The position numbers and the translations under genes were made by a program. A DNA stretch of 64,000 nt from the NCBI RefSeq assembly GCF_003732705.1, contig NZ_MOBR01000040.1, forward strand, positions 461,536 to 525,535, read 5' to 3'. Of this stretch, positions 7,811-17,027 are shown one piece after another. The notes under the pieces are model-generated. The model searched no databases. It was not told where the DNA came from and saw only the letters and a list, made by a program, of their open reading frames with translations. The stretch is from Pseudomonas frederiksbergensis. Its GTDB lineage: Bacteria > Pseudomonadota > Gammaproteobacteria > Pseudomonadales > Pseudomonadaceae. Each line of letters starts with the position of its first letter. Within the stretch, counting starts at the first letter, position 1.

Positions 7811-8515
7811 CTACCAGCCCAGGGTTTCTTTCAAGAAGGGGATTGTCAGCTTGCGCTGAGCTTGAAGGGAGGCCTGATCGAGCCGTTCAAGCAGCTCGAA
7901 CAGCGCACTCATGCTGCGGGTACCGCGGGTCAAAATAAAATGCCCGACTTCATCGGTCAGGTGCAATCCGCGACGGGATGCGCGCAGTTGCAAGGCACGC
8001 AATTTATCTTCGTCGGACAAGGGGCGCATCTGGAAGATCAGCGCCAGGGTCAGGCGTGATTTGAGATCCGCCAGTTTCACCGGCAGTTCACGTGGCGAGG
8101 TCGAAGCAGCAATCAGCAGACGCCGACCGCTGTCACGCAGACGATTGAACAGATGAAACAGCGCCTCTTCCCAATCCGCTCGCCCGGCGACTGCCTGCAA
8201 GTCATCGAGACAGACCAGTTCGTATTGCTCAAGGTTATCGAGGATTTCGATACCGCGATCCAGCAACTCGGCCAACGGCAGGTACACCGCCGGTTCGCCC
8301 ATCTGCTCGAATCGCAGGCAGGCGGCCTGCAACAAGTGCGTACGCCCTACCCCGTCCTTGCCCCAGAGGTAAATCAGGCTTTCGGTCCAGCCGGCGTCGG
8401 CTTCGCATAGCCGCTCGACATAGCCGAGTGCAGCGGCATTGGCGCCTGGGTAGTAATTGATAAAGGTAGCGTCATCACGCAGACGCACACCTAGGGGCAG
8501 CTGAATCGGTTTCAT
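7811..8515 (-). CDS. hda: DnaA regulatory inactivator Hda
   Basis: An AAA+ protein that, bound to the replication sliding clamp, triggers ATP hydrolysis by DnaA after initiation (RIDA). The 234 residues open with MKPIQLPLGVRLRDDATF, whose QLPLGV is the clamp-binding motif. The Walker A region is LWGKDGVGRTHLLQA, Walker B is ELVCLDDLQAV, and the C-terminal lid is present. There is no DnaA-type DNA-binding domain, which separates it from DnaA. It lies downstream of the PerM-family gene on the same strand, as is usual in pseudomonads. Confidence 0.95.
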   Translation of the reverse strand: MKPIQLPLGVRLRDDATFINYYPGANAAALGYVERLCEADAGWTESLIYLWGKDGVGRTHLLQAACLRFEQMGEPAVYLPLAELLDRGIEILDNLEQYELVCLDDLQAVAGRADWEEALFHLFNRLRDSGRRLLIAASTSPRELPVKLADLKSRLTLALIFQMRPLSDEDKLRALQLRASRRGLHLTDEVGHFILTRGTRSMSALFELLERLDQASLQAQRKLTIPFLKETLGW

Positions 8516-8745
8516 GCTGACTGAACAGTTCCAAAGGAACCGTTAGTGGCCTCTGTGTAAAGTTTGCGAAGTTTATACCCGTGAGGCAGCCCGCACAATG
8601 CAGCAGACCACAAGCAAAATCAAAGGTTTGCGTTAACGCACTGGTTTTATGACAGATTCTTTGGCGGCGCATGTGACAGCCACCGGAGGGAAGCGGGCCA
8701 GCCTGGCAAGGAACCAGGCTGCCCGTTACGCGGGATCAGACGACT

Positions 8746-9819
8746 TTACAGCTCGGGCTCATCGGTCCCGCTGTACACATCCGAATCTTTATACAAATCA
8801 TGCAGATGGCGCACCAGCACCATGATCACCGCCGCCACCGGCAAGGCCAGCAGCACGCCGGTAAAGCCGAACAGCTCACCACCGGCCAGGATCGCGAAAA
8901 TCACCGCCACCGGGTGCAGGCCGATCCGGTCCCCAACCAGCAATGGCGTCAGCACCATGCCTTCCAGCGCCTGCCCGACCATAAACACCGCGACAATGCC
9001 GAGCATCGGATACAGCTCGCCATGGAACTGGAACAGACCGGCAATCAACGCCGCACCGATCCCGATCACAAACCCCATGTACGGCACAATCGCTGCCAAG
9101 CCGGCAATCAGACCGATCAACAGCCCCAACTCCAACCCGACCAGCATCAGGCCCGCGGCATAGATCACGCCCAGCGCCAGCATCACCAGCAATTGCCCGC
9201 GCACAAATGCGCCGAGCACTTCATGGCATTCACCGGCCAGTGTCACCACGCGCTCTTCGCGATCGCGGGGCAACAGGCTGCGGATCTTGGCCATCATCAG
9301 GTCCCAGTCCCGCAGCAGGTAGAAACTCACCACCGGGATCAACACCAGATTGGCCAACCAGCCGATCAATGCCAGCCCGGAAGCCGTGGCCTGGCTCAGC
9401 ACCACGCCGACAATATCGGTGGTCTGACCCATGTGCTCGCTGATCGCCGCCTTGAGCTTGTCGAACTTCCAGAAGTTATCCGAGAGGCCGAACTTCGACT
9501 GCGCCCACGGCAGTGCGGTGTGCTGCAACCAGTCGAGCATTTGCGGCGCCAGTTCGTACAGGCGGAACAACTGCTTGGCCAGCAACGGCACCAGCACCAA
9601 CAGCAAGGTCGTGAAGATCAAGGTAAATAGCGCAAACACCGCCACCACGCCCCAGGTCCGCGACAGACCGGCCTTCTCCAGGCGATCCACCAAGGGATCG
9701 AACAGATAAGCCAACAGCAGCGCCACCAGAAATGGCGTCAGGATCGGATGCAACAGCCAGACAAACGCGCAGAGCAGGACCACCCCGCCCAACCAGAACC
9801 AACGCCGCGTATCGGCCAT
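8746..9819 (-). CDS. AI-2E / PerM family membrane transporter
   Basis: An integral membrane protein of 357 residues with about eight predicted transmembrane segments. The first is WFWLGGVVLLCAFVWLLHPI, and a typical family block is LIGLIAGLAAIVPYMGFVIG. The C-terminus ends with VLVRHLHDLYKDSDVYSG. The family includes exporters of small molecules, and the actual cargo here is unknown; the AI-2 label should not be taken as a function. The ATG at 9819 is preferred because AGGGAG lies 6 nt upstream. It sits between the DUF2066 gene and hda, all on the minus strand, possibly one transcript. Confidence 0.88.
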   Translation of the reverse strand: MADTRRWFWLGGVVLLCAFVWLLHPILTPFLVALLLAYLFDPLVDRLEKAGLSRTWGVVAVFALFTLIFTTLLLVLVPLLAKQLFRLYELAPQMLDWLQHTALPWAQSKFGLSDNFWKFDKLKAAISEHMGQTTDIVGVVLSQATASGLALIGWLANLVLIPVVSFYLLRDWDLMMAKIRSLLPRDREERVVTLAGECHEVLGAFVRGQLLVMLALGVIYAAGLMLVGLELGLLIGLIAGLAAIVPYMGFVIGIGAALIAGLFQFHGELYPMLGIVAVFMVGQALEGMVLTPLLVGDRIGLHPVAVIFAILAGGELFGFTGVLLALPVAAVIMVLVRHLHDLYKDSDVYSGTDEPEL

Positions 9820-9857
9820 GTACAACTCCCTATGCATCTATATAAAGAAAGAAAACC

Positions 9858-10916
9858 TTACCAACGGAATCGCAACTGCGGCACAGGCGCCGGAGCGGGT
9901 GCTACAACCGGCGCCGAACCTTCGGCCGGCTGAACCGGTGCGGCTGGCGCCGGCGCTTCACCGGCCGGAACCTCCTGCAACTTCGCCAACGACAACTGCG
10001 AGCGCAATTGCTCGGCGCTGCCATTGACCCGGTAGACAATGCGGTCGCCATCGACACTGACCAAATGCGCGCCAAACGGATCGAGCAAACGCCCCAGCGC
10101 CGCATAGCGCTCCAGGTTCATGCCCTGCACTTCGAGCAATTGTTCGCTTGAGGCGCCCGCCTTGACGACAAACCGCGGCGCCAGACGCTCAGCGACTGCC
10201 AACATGACCGCATCGGCCACGGCGGCCTGATCCGCGCCCTGCACAGTGCCCGCCTCTTTCTGATCGCCGAGCCACAGATGCCACTTGGCCTGCCACTGGC
10301 CGCCCTCTTCGCGGGCATGCACCGCAAGCAAGGCGTCCGCGCTGTATCGTTCCGATGCGCCGCGCAATGGCGCCGCATCCGTGCCTTCGAGATTCGGCGC
10401 CGTAGCGACCAATTGCTCACTCAAATCCGCCAGCGGCAAGCGCAAAGGCAAACCACGGTGTTGTGCCGCCCGACGCAGCGGCGCAGCGCTGGCCTGACCA
10501 TCGCCCACCAGACTCGAACCCTCGGCGGAGTCATTCAACCACCAGCCCAGAATTGACGGCCGGTTCGCGCCCCACAACGACAGCCCGGCACGCCGCAACG
10601 CCTGCTCGGTGGTGGCCGGGTCGAAATCGACCTTCAGCACTTCCGGCGGACCGGCGTCAAAGCCGTACTGACTGATGATTTGCTGCGGGTCCTTGCGAAT
10701 CGCCGCCAACCCCGGACTTTGCGCAGCCTTCGGATCGCCGGTCAGGCGCAACACCAGGGTATCCAGCGCCTCCTGGGTCGCTTGATCGCGCACCTCGGCG
10801 CTCTGACTGCTGACAGGCTGACGGACCTGATACAGGCCTTTCACAGATTCGGCATGACTCGCCAGGCTGAACAGAGACAAACAACCCGCAGCTAAATATT
10901 TGGAGAAAAAACGCAT
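9858..10916 (-). CDS. DUF2066 domain-containing exported protein
   Basis: A 352-residue protein beginning MRFFSKYLAAGCLSLFSLAS with a Sec signal cleaved near SHAES. The mature N-terminus (VKGLYQVRQPVSSQSAEVRDQATQEALDTLVLRLTGDP) is the DUF2066 signature. The protein ends in a low-complexity Pro/Ala tail, then QLRFRW. No catalytic motif is visible. It is presumably periplasmic or outer-membrane associated. The gene precedes the PerM-type transporter and hda, and is divergent from purM; this neighbourhood recurs in gammaproteobacteria as far as I know. Start chosen at the signal peptide; the upstream extension to 11159 is not signal-like. Function unknown. Confidence 0.88.
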   Translation of the reverse strand: MRFFSKYLAAGCLSLFSLASHAESVKGLYQVRQPVSSQSAEVRDQATQEALDTLVLRLTGDPKAAQSPGLAAIRKDPQQIISQYGFDAGPPEVLKVDFDPATTEQALRRAGLSLWGANRPSILGWWLNDSAEGSSLVGDGQASAAPLRRAAQHRGLPLRLPLADLSEQLVATAPNLEGTDAAPLRGASERYSADALLAVHAREEGGQWQAKWHLWLGDQKEAGTVQGADQAAVADAVMLAVAERLAPRFVVKAGASSEQLLEVQGMNLERYAALGRLLDPFGAHLVSVDGDRIVYRVNGSAEQLRSQLSLAKLQEVPAGEAPAPAAPVQPAEGSAPVVAPAPAPVPQLRFRW

Positions 10917-11299
10917 GGAAGATTCCTGACGACAAGAGCGGCTGGAACTGGCCGCGTGAACGCATTGAGCAAGTCTGTGACCATCGCCCAAGGCAAAACA
11001 TTCACCCGGCCCCGATAAGTTTTTGGCACTGTCATAACGATAGACGGTTAATAGCGATACCTTATACAGGCATGAGGGACGCCACCAACACGGGCAATAA
11101 CGGTTTTTTTCAGCCGATATGCCCCTGCCGTCGGCGCGAGGATGGCCGCTGCCTCTCAAGCCTGATAAAATCGCGCGCCTTCGCAGACCGGCAACAGCCG
11201 GGCAGTGTCGGAATAGCGCGCAAGGCTTTCGCCTACGCTGTTTCGGCGGCCCTAATGGACTCGGTCGTTACCCCTGAATCCCCCCTAAAGGCCTGGATC
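10917..11299. other. Divergent intergenic region between the DUF2066 gene and purM
   Basis: This 383-bp region should hold the promoters of both genes. I see no REP, no strong hairpin and no credible short gene. The long open frame that extends purM upstream to 11072 lacks a matching N-terminus and is probably not translated. A PurR-type operator could not be picked out by eye. Confidence 0.5.
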
Positions 11300-12358
11300 A
11301 TGAGCAAGCAACCCTCCCTGAGCTACAAGGACGCCGGTGTAGACATCGACGCCGGTGAAGCATTGGTCGAACGCATCAAGAGCGTCGCCAAGCGCACTGC
11401 GCGCCCGGAAGTCATGGGCGGCCTGGGCGGTTTTGGCGCCCTCTGCGAAATCCCGGCCGGCTACAAGCAGCCAGTGTTGGTTTCCGGTACTGACGGCGTT
11501 GGCACCAAGCTGCGTCTGGCGCTGAACCTGAACAAACACGACAGCATCGGCATCGACCTGGTCGCCATGTGCGTCAACGACCTGGTGGTGTGCGGCGCCG
11601 AGCCGCTGTTTTTCCTCGACTACTATGCCACCGGCAAACTCAACGTCGAAACCGCGACCCAGGTCGTGACCGGTATCGGCGCTGGCTGTGAATTGTCCGG
11701 CTGCTCCCTGGTCGGCGGCGAAACCGCTGAAATGCCTGGCATGTACGAAGGCGAAGACTACGACCTGGCCGGCTTCTGCGTTGGCGTCGTGGAAAAATCC
11801 GAAATCATCGACGGCTCCAAAGTCGCTGCCGGCGATGCCCTGCTCGCCCTGCCATCTTCCGGCCCGCACTCCAACGGCTACTCGCTGATCCGCAAGATCA
11901 TCGAAGTGTCCGGTGCCGACATCGAAAACATCCAGCTCGACGGCAAACCGCTGACCGACCTGCTGATGGCCCCGACCCGTATCTACGTGAAGCCGCTGCT
12001 CAAGCTGATCAAAGAAACCGGCGCCGTCAAAGCCATGGCCCACATCACCGGTGGCGGCCTGCTGGACAACATCCCGCGCGTACTGCCAAAAGGCGCACAA
12101 GCGGTGGTTGACGTCGCAAGCTGGACCCGCCCTGCGGTGTTCGACTGGCTGCAAGAGAAAGGCAACGTCGACGAAAACGAAATGCACCGCGTACTGAACT
12201 GCGGCGTCGGCATGGTGATCTGCGTGGCTCAAGAGCACGTTGAAACCGCGCTGAACGTCCTGCGTGAAGCCGGCGAGCAACCTTGGGTCATTGGCCAGAT
12301 CTCCACCGCTGCCGAAGGCGCGGCTCAGGTCGAACTGAAGAACCTTAAGGCGCACTAA
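11300..12358 (+). CDS. purM: Phosphoribosylformylglycinamidine cyclo-ligase PurM (AIR synthetase)
   Basis: Converts FGAM to aminoimidazole ribonucleotide with ATP, step five of purine synthesis. The 352-residue protein begins MSKQPSLSYKDAGVDIDAGE. It has GTDGVGTKLRLA, GGETAEMPGMYEGEDYDLAGF and HITGGGLLDNIPRVLP, all diagnostic. AAAGG lies about 8 nt before the ATG at 11300. The stop TAA shares one base with the purN ATG (TAATG), the classical purMN coupling. Confidence 0.97.
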   Translation: MSKQPSLSYKDAGVDIDAGEALVERIKSVAKRTARPEVMGGLGGFGALCEIPAGYKQPVLVSGTDGVGTKLRLALNLNKHDSIGIDLVAMCVNDLVVCGAEPLFFLDYYATGKLNVETATQVVTGIGAGCELSGCSLVGGETAEMPGMYEGEDYDLAGFCVGVVEKSEIIDGSKVAAGDALLALPSSGPHSNGYSLIRKIIEVSGADIENIQLDGKPLTDLLMAPTRIYVKPLLKLIKETGAVKAMAHITGGGLLDNIPRVLPKGAQAVVDVASWTRPAVFDWLQEKGNVDENEMHRVLNCGVGMVICVAQEHVETALNVLREAGEQPWVIGQISTAAEGAAQVELKNLKAH

Positions 12359-13008
12359 TGTCCGCCACCTGTGATGTCGTGGTGCTGCTCTCCGGCACCG
12401 GCAGTAACTTGCAGGCCTTGATCGACAGCACGCGGACCGGCGACAGCCCGGTCCGCATCGCTGCGGTGATTTCCAACCGCGCCGATGCCTTCGGCCTGCA
12501 ACGCGCCAGGGACGCGGGTATCGAAACCCGCTCCCTGGATCACAAGGCTTTCGAAGGCCGCGAGGCCTTTGATGCCGCGCTGATCGAACTGATCGACGCC
12601 TTCAACCCCAAACTCGTGGTACTCGCCGGTTTCATGCGCATTCTCAGCGCTGGTTTCGTGCGCCACTACCAGGGTCGCCTGCTCAATATCCATCCCTCGC
12701 TGCTGCCCAAATACAAAGGGTTACACACTCATCAGCGCGCTTTGGAGGCCGGCGACACCGAACATGGCTGCTCTGTGCACTTCGTCACCGAGGAACTCGA
12801 TGGCGGACCACTGGTCGTACAGGCAGTAATACCGGTAGAGTTGCACGATTCGCCGCAGAGTCTGGCGCAGCGGGTTCACGTTCAGGAACACCTGATCTAC
12901 CCGATGGCTGTACGCTGGTTTGCCGAAGGTCGTTTATCACTCGGCGAACAAGGTGCTTTACTGGATGAAAAGTTACTCGCGGCCAGCGGCCACTTGATTC
13001 GAACCTAG
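12358..13008 (+). CDS. purN: Phosphoribosylglycinamide formyltransferase PurN
   Basis: Transfers a formyl group from 10-formyl-THF to GAR, step three of purine synthesis. It is 216 residues. The phosphate-binding loop is VVVLLSGTGSNLQALID. Catalytic residues lie in LLNIHPSLLPKYKGLHTHQRA (Asn, His) and in FVTEELDGGPLVVQA (Asp). It is coupled to purM by a TAATG overlap. A DUF3108 protein follows 8 nt after its stop and is probably in the same transcript. Confidence 0.97.
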   Translation: MSATCDVVVLLSGTGSNLQALIDSTRTGDSPVRIAAVISNRADAFGLQRARDAGIETRSLDHKAFEGREAFDAALIELIDAFNPKLVVLAGFMRILSAGFVRHYQGRLLNIHPSLLPKYKGLHTHQRALEAGDTEHGCSVHFVTEELDGGPLVVQAVIPVELHDSPQSLAQRVHVQEHLIYPMAVRWFAEGRLSLGEQGALLDEKLLAASGHLIRT

Positions 13009-13016
13009 GAGATTTT

Positions 13017-13730
13017 ATGCGTCGCGCCTTGCTCTTCGCTTGCGCTCTGCTCGCCCTGCCCTTCGCGCAGGCCGCAGACCTTCAACCCTTCTCCGCCAGC
13101 TACACCGCCGACTGGAAGCAGCTGCCCATGAGCGGCACTGCTGAACGCAGCCTGGTCAAGGGCGCCAACGGCGTTTGGACACTCAGCTTCAAGGCGTCGA
13201 TGATGATCGCCAGCCTGTCCGAACAAAGCACCCTGACTCTGGACAAGGACACACTGCTGCCCCAGTCCTACCACTTCGAACGTGGCGGCTTGGGCAAAGC
13301 CAAGAAAGCTGACCTGGACTTCGACTGGACCACCAAAATGGTCACCGGCACCGATCGTGGTGACCCGATCAAGATCCCGCTCAACCGCGGCATGGTCGAC
13401 AAATCCACTTATCAGTTGGCCCTGCAACACGACGTGGCCGCTGGCAAGAAAAGCATGAGCTACCAGGTCGTCGATGATGGCGAAGTCGATACCTATGACT
13501 TCCGCGTGCTGGGCTCGGAAAAAGTCGACACCAAGGCTGGCCAGATCGATGCGATCAAGGTCGAGCGCGTGCGCGACCCGACACAAAGCAAGCGCATCAC
13601 CGTGATGTGGTTCGCCAAGGACTGGGATTACCTGCTGGTCCGTCTGCAACAGGTTGAAACCGACGGCAAGGAGTACAACATCATGCTCCTGGACGGCACG
13701 GTCAACGGCAAGGCTGTCAAAGGCAGCTAA
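13017..13730 (+). CDS. DUF3108 domain-containing exported protein
   Basis: A 237-residue protein with a clear Sec signal (MRRALLFACALLALPFAQA). The mature part starts ADLQPFSASYTADWKQLPMSGTAERSL and contains YHFERGGLGKAKKADLDFDW and DTKAGQIDAIKVERVRD, typical of DUF3108, a family of predicted periplasmic beta-sheet proteins. It is 8 nt downstream of purN and followed by a strong terminator, so purM-purN-DUF3108 is likely one operon. Nothing in the sequence explains the link with purine synthesis. Function unknown. Confidence 0.9.
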   Translation: MRRALLFACALLALPFAQAADLQPFSASYTADWKQLPMSGTAERSLVKGANGVWTLSFKASMMIASLSEQSTLTLDKDTLLPQSYHFERGGLGKAKKADLDFDWTTKMVTGTDRGDPIKIPLNRGMVDKSTYQLALQHDVAAGKKSMSYQVVDDGEVDTYDFRVLGSEKVDTKAGQIDAIKVERVRDPTQSKRITVMWFAKDWDYLLVRLQQVETDGKEYNIMLLDGTVNGKAVKGS

Positions 13731-13749
13731 TCCGGATCGACACAAGAAG

Positions 13750-13774
13750 CCCCGCAATAGCGGGGTTTTTTTTT
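13750..13774 (+). terminator. Intrinsic terminator of the purMN-DUF3108 operon
   Basis: A CCCCGC / GCGGGG stem with a short AATA loop followed by nine T residues, 20 nt after the DUF3108 stop. Confidence 0.95.
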
Positions 13775-13777
13775 GCT

Positions 13778-13884
13778 GATCGTTCCCACGCTCTGCGTGG
13801 TAATGCAGCCAGGGACGCTCCGCGTTCCAAAGCGTGACGCAGAGCGTCACAAGAGGCATTCCCACGCGGAGCGTGGGAACGATC
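13778..13884. repeat. GATCGTTCCCACGC nested palindrome, copy 1
   Basis: A 107-bp element whose outer arms (GATCGTTCCCACGCTCTGCG and the complementary end) enclose inner GACGCTCCGCGTT / GACGCAGAGCGTC arms. The left arm has one T replacing G (GTGGTAATGC). At least four more near-full copies occur in the window. Confidence 0.92.
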
Positions 13885-13911
13885 ATCGAATATTGAGCCA
13901 GGCGCAGAACC

Positions 13912-14001
13912 TGTGGGAGCGAGCCTGCTCGCGAAAGCGGTGTGCCAGCCAACATCAATGCTGAATGTGATGCCGCTTTCGCGAGCAGGCTCGCTCCCAC
14001 A
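13912..14001. repeat. REPIN (GTGG-type), between DUF3108 and the chemotaxis gene
   Basis: Inverted REP pair: TGTGGGAGCGAGCCTGCTCG at the left and its complement at the right, with about 36 nt between. It ends about 20 nt from the stop of the minus-strand chemotaxis receptor. Confidence 0.93.
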
Positions 14002-14021
14002 GGGGTGAGTGCTGCAATCAA

Positions 14022-15647
14022 CTAGACCGAAAACCGCGCCACCATCGTGTTCAAATCCACCGCCAACCGCGACAACTCCTGACTCGCCGCACTGGTCTGA
14101 TTTGCCCCCGCCGAGGTCTGCAATGCCAGATCACGGATGTTCATCAAATTGCGATCCACCTCCCGCGCCACCGCCGCCTGTTCCTCCGAGGCACTGGCAA
14201 TGACGATGTTGCGTTCGTTGATCAACGTGAACGCCGAGGCAATCTCCTCCAGCGCTATGCCTGCCGCTTTCGCCACTTCCAGGGTTGAACGCGCCCGGCT
14301 ATTGCTCTGCTGCATTGAGCTGACAGCCGAATCGGTGCCTTGCTGAATCCCACTGATCATCTGCTCGATTTCCTGGGTCGACTGCTGCGTGCGGTGGGCC
14401 AGCGCCCGCACCTCATCCGCGACGACAGCAAAACCGCGCCCGGCATCCCCGGCGCGCGCCGCTTCGATCGCCGCATTCAGGGCCAGCAGATTGGTTTGCT
14501 CGGCAATCGAACGAATCACATCCAACACCTTGCTAATGCCATAGACCTTCTGCGCCAAGTCCTCGACCTGAGAGACATTGGCGGTGACATCATCGGCCAG
14601 GGATTCGATGGACTGCACGGTTTGCTGCACCTGAGTGCGGCCATGCTGGGCAATCCGGTCAGATTCCCGGGACGCTTCGGAGGTGGCCACCGCGTTGCTC
14701 GCCACTTCCTCCACCGCCGCCGTCATCTGATTGACTGCCGTGGCGGCCTGTTCGATTTCCAGGCTCTGCTGATGCAGGCCTCGGGTAGCGTCTTCGGTGA
14801 CGCAACTGAGTTCTTCCGAAGCCGAGGCCAATTGGCTGGATGAATCGGAGATGCGCCGGATAGTTTCCCGCAGGTTCTGCTGCATGCTCTTGAGCACATG
14901 CAGCAGCCGCGCCGGCTCATCCTTGCCGGTGATGCGGATGTCGCCGGTCAGATCACCGCCCGCCACCACCTCGGCGACCCGCAACGACTGGGACAATGGC
15001 AACACAATGCTGCGGGTCAGCAGCAAGGCCAGGGCGATGGTCATCAACGCCGCCAGCGCGACCATCACCCCAACCCAGACCCGCGAACTGCTGAACACCA
15101 GACGCGCCGCCTCGGTCGCCAGGCTGGCCTGGTGCTTGTTCAGCTCCACCAAGGATTTGAGGGTCACGGCAATGTCGTCGGCCAACGGACTCATTTCGCC
15201 ATTGACGATGACCGCCGCCTCTTCTATCCGCCCCTGGGCAGACAGGTTCATCACCTGCCCCTGAAAATTCAGGTATTTCTGTTCCGAAGCCTTGAACCGA
15301 TCAAACAGCGAACGCTCCTCGGGCAGCACGATCAACGCGTTGTAGCGCTGTTGCGCATCACCGAGAACACCTTTGAGCTCATTGAGTTTCCCGACATTCT
15401 GCGCCAGCGCCTGGGGATCGCGGTTGATCAGCAGGCGCATGGTCAAGGCACGCAGGCGCAGCATGTCCTGGCTCATGTCGCCGACCGACATCACGCTGGG
15501 CAACCAGTTGTTATCGACCTGATCGGACTGGGCGCGCATGGCCGACATTTGCGCCAGGGCAAACGCTCCCAAACCGAACACCATCAACGCCAACAGGCCA
15601 AAACCCAGGCTCGCGCGCGGGGCAATATTGAGACTACGGATGCTCAT
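14022..15647 (-). CDS. Methyl-accepting chemotaxis protein
   Basis: A 541-residue inner-membrane chemoreceptor. The first transmembrane helix lies at about residues 13-33 (SLGFGLLALMVFGLGAFALA). A periplasmic four-helix-bundle-like domain follows to about 190, then a second helix (VGVMVALAALMTIALALLLT), a HAMP domain, and the signalling domain. The conserved hairpin tip is SIAEQTNLLALNAAIEAARAGDAGRGFAVVADEVRALA. It should signal through CheW/CheA to the flagellar motor. The start at 15647 (MSIRSLNIAPRAS) has GGAAGGA upstream; the frame extends further but without a better start. The ligand cannot be predicted from sequence. The gene is monocistronic. Confidence 0.95.
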   Translation of the reverse strand: MSIRSLNIAPRASLGFGLLALMVFGLGAFALAQMSAMRAQSDQVDNNWLPSVMSVGDMSQDMLRLRALTMRLLINRDPQALAQNVGKLNELKGVLGDAQQRYNALIVLPEERSLFDRFKASEQKYLNFQGQVMNLSAQGRIEEAAVIVNGEMSPLADDIAVTLKSLVELNKHQASLATEAARLVFSSSRVWVGVMVALAALMTIALALLLTRSIVLPLSQSLRVAEVVAGGDLTGDIRITGKDEPARLLHVLKSMQQNLRETIRRISDSSSQLASASEELSCVTEDATRGLHQQSLEIEQAATAVNQMTAAVEEVASNAVATSEASRESDRIAQHGRTQVQQTVQSIESLADDVTANVSQVEDLAQKVYGISKVLDVIRSIAEQTNLLALNAAIEAARAGDAGRGFAVVADEVRALAHRTQQSTQEIEQMISGIQQGTDSAVSSMQQSNSRARSTLEVAKAAGIALEEIASAFTLINERNIVIASASEEQAAVAREVDRNLMNIRDLALQTSAGANQTSAASQELSRLAVDLNTMVARFSV

Positions 15648-15854
15648 TGCTTTGGTTCCTTCCAAAAAATCACTGCATATCCCTGCAGCGGGTTGCTTTA
15701 GACGGTATCGGCCCCGGGAAAATTTGCGTAAGACCAAAACGTGATATCAAAACGCCTTACTACTTCGATCCTTGGGCGGGAACGATTCAGCGGAGAAAGG
15801 CAAAGGCAAAAGATCGCAGCCTTCGGCAGCTCCTACGGAACAAATGCGATCTTT

Positions 15855-16874
15855 TCAGGGCAATAACCCCTTTTTCACTTTGGGCAAAACCGACAGAAAG
15901 TTATCCCGTGCGACTTGTCGCGCAACATCCTCCGGCAAGGCGTCGAGAAACGGATCAAAGCTGCGCATTTCCTTACCCAACTTGTTGAATCGTCCCACAA
16001 CATCCGAACCCAGCATGAAGCGCTCCGGAAAGCGCTCCACCAGTCTCAGCCACTCATCCCGAGGCTTGCCCTGCTCATCCAGCAGATAGGGCGTGAGCAT
16101 GCTCCAGGACAGGTCGATGAATAGATTCGGGTAGGCCTCGAGCATCCGGGTCAACGTCGGCAGCAGAAAATCCAGCTGCGTCTGATGCCGATGGATTTCC
16201 ACGCTGGTACCGGCGTGAGCCCAGATAAACCGGGTATGCGGGTGATTACGCAACGGCTCTTCCATTTCCGCCAGGTACAGCGGATTTTTCTCACGCTTGG
16301 AGGTGATGTTGGAATGCAGCATCACCGGCAGGTCGTTCTCGGCGGCAAGGTGATAGATCCTCGTCATCGCTTCATTATTGGCGCGCGGCGTATCACCCGA
16401 GGTCAGGGCCGTCAGGTCATCGTGCCGGGTGAAGACTTCGCCGATGCCCTGCCACAACCCCGGATTGAGATCGAGCATGCGCTGGATATGCGCCTCGGAG
16501 TTTTTATCGTTGGGGTTGAAGCCTGACAGGAACGGATGAAAACGCTGCCGCTGCTCCGACGTCAGCTTGTTTACTGCGGCGGCAACAATCACGTCGGTCG
16601 CGCTGTACCAATAGGCGTCGGCGTCGTCACCGGCGTAGTAGCGCGGACGCTTGGGTTCGTCCTCATGCCATTTCTTGGCCACCGGGATGCCGGAAATCAT
16701 CACGTGATCGATGGAATTGTCAGCCATCGCCTTGAGCAACGTCGGCATTCCCGCCGTTTCCTGGAAGAAGTCCACGTAATGCAGGTGCGCGTCGCTGTAG
16801 GCATAGTCGCGGGCGTCGGCGTGTGTGCTGCAAAGCGCCAACAACCAGGCGAGGCTCAAGCGGGTCAGGGGCAC
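15855..16874 (-). CDS. Exported TIM-barrel metal-dependent hydrolase (amidohydrolase family)
   Basis: A protein of about 339 residues with a signal peptide (PLTRLSLAWLLALCSTHADA). The mature part opens with the HxH metal motif in YSDAHLHYVDFF. Other family residues are VMLHSNI, FIWAHAGTS and MLGSDVVGRFN (His and late Asp positions of Amidohydrolase_2). I prefer the GTG start at 16874 because GGAG lies 7 nt upstream and it opens the signal peptide directly. An ATG at 16955 in the same frame would add 27 residues and spoil the signal. It is periplasmic, with unknown substrate. It stands alone between the chemoreceptor and the OsmC gene. Confidence 0.82.
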   Translation of the reverse strand: MPLTRLSLAWLLALCSTHADARDYAYSDAHLHYVDFFQETAGMPTLLKAMADNSIDHVMISGIPVAKKWHEDEPKRPRYYAGDDADAYWYSATDVIVAAAVNKLTSEQRQRFHPFLSGFNPNDKNSEAHIQRMLDLNPGLWQGIGEVFTRHDDLTALTSGDTPRANNEAMTRIYHLAAENDLPVMLHSNITSKREKNPLYLAEMEEPLRNHPHTRFIWAHAGTSVEIHRHQTQLDFLLPTLTRMLEAYPNLFIDLSWSMLTPYLLDEQGKPRDEWLRLVERFPERFMLGSDVVGRFNKLGKEMRSFDPFLDALPEDVARQVARDNFLSVLPKVKKGLLP

Positions 16875-17027
16875 GGGCAATCTCCGAGGGCATGAGTGCC
16901 ATAGACCCCAGCGCGCCAACCAGGGTTCAGCCCGCAAGAAAGTGGAACGCAGCACAGCACGAATGCTCTATACCTTCATGGTCCGTTTTTGCTCGAATGA
17001 CTTTTCCTACTGCCGAAGAGGTTTCCC

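Noticed and set aside
8700..8720. AGCCTGG/CCAGGCT hairpin as a terminator of the PerM-type gene
   Set aside because: The stem is only 7 bp and no T-tract follows on the minus strand; hda downstream may well be co-transcribed.
8746..9819. Naming the PerM-type protein an AI-2 exporter
   Set aside because: The family name covers many cargoes, and no lsr or luxS context is present, so only the family is reported.
13778..14001. Possible CRISPR array or integron-like cluster, since two repeat types adjoin here
   Set aside because: The elements are dispersed single palindromes from different families without regular repeat-spacer units or cas or integrase genes nearby.
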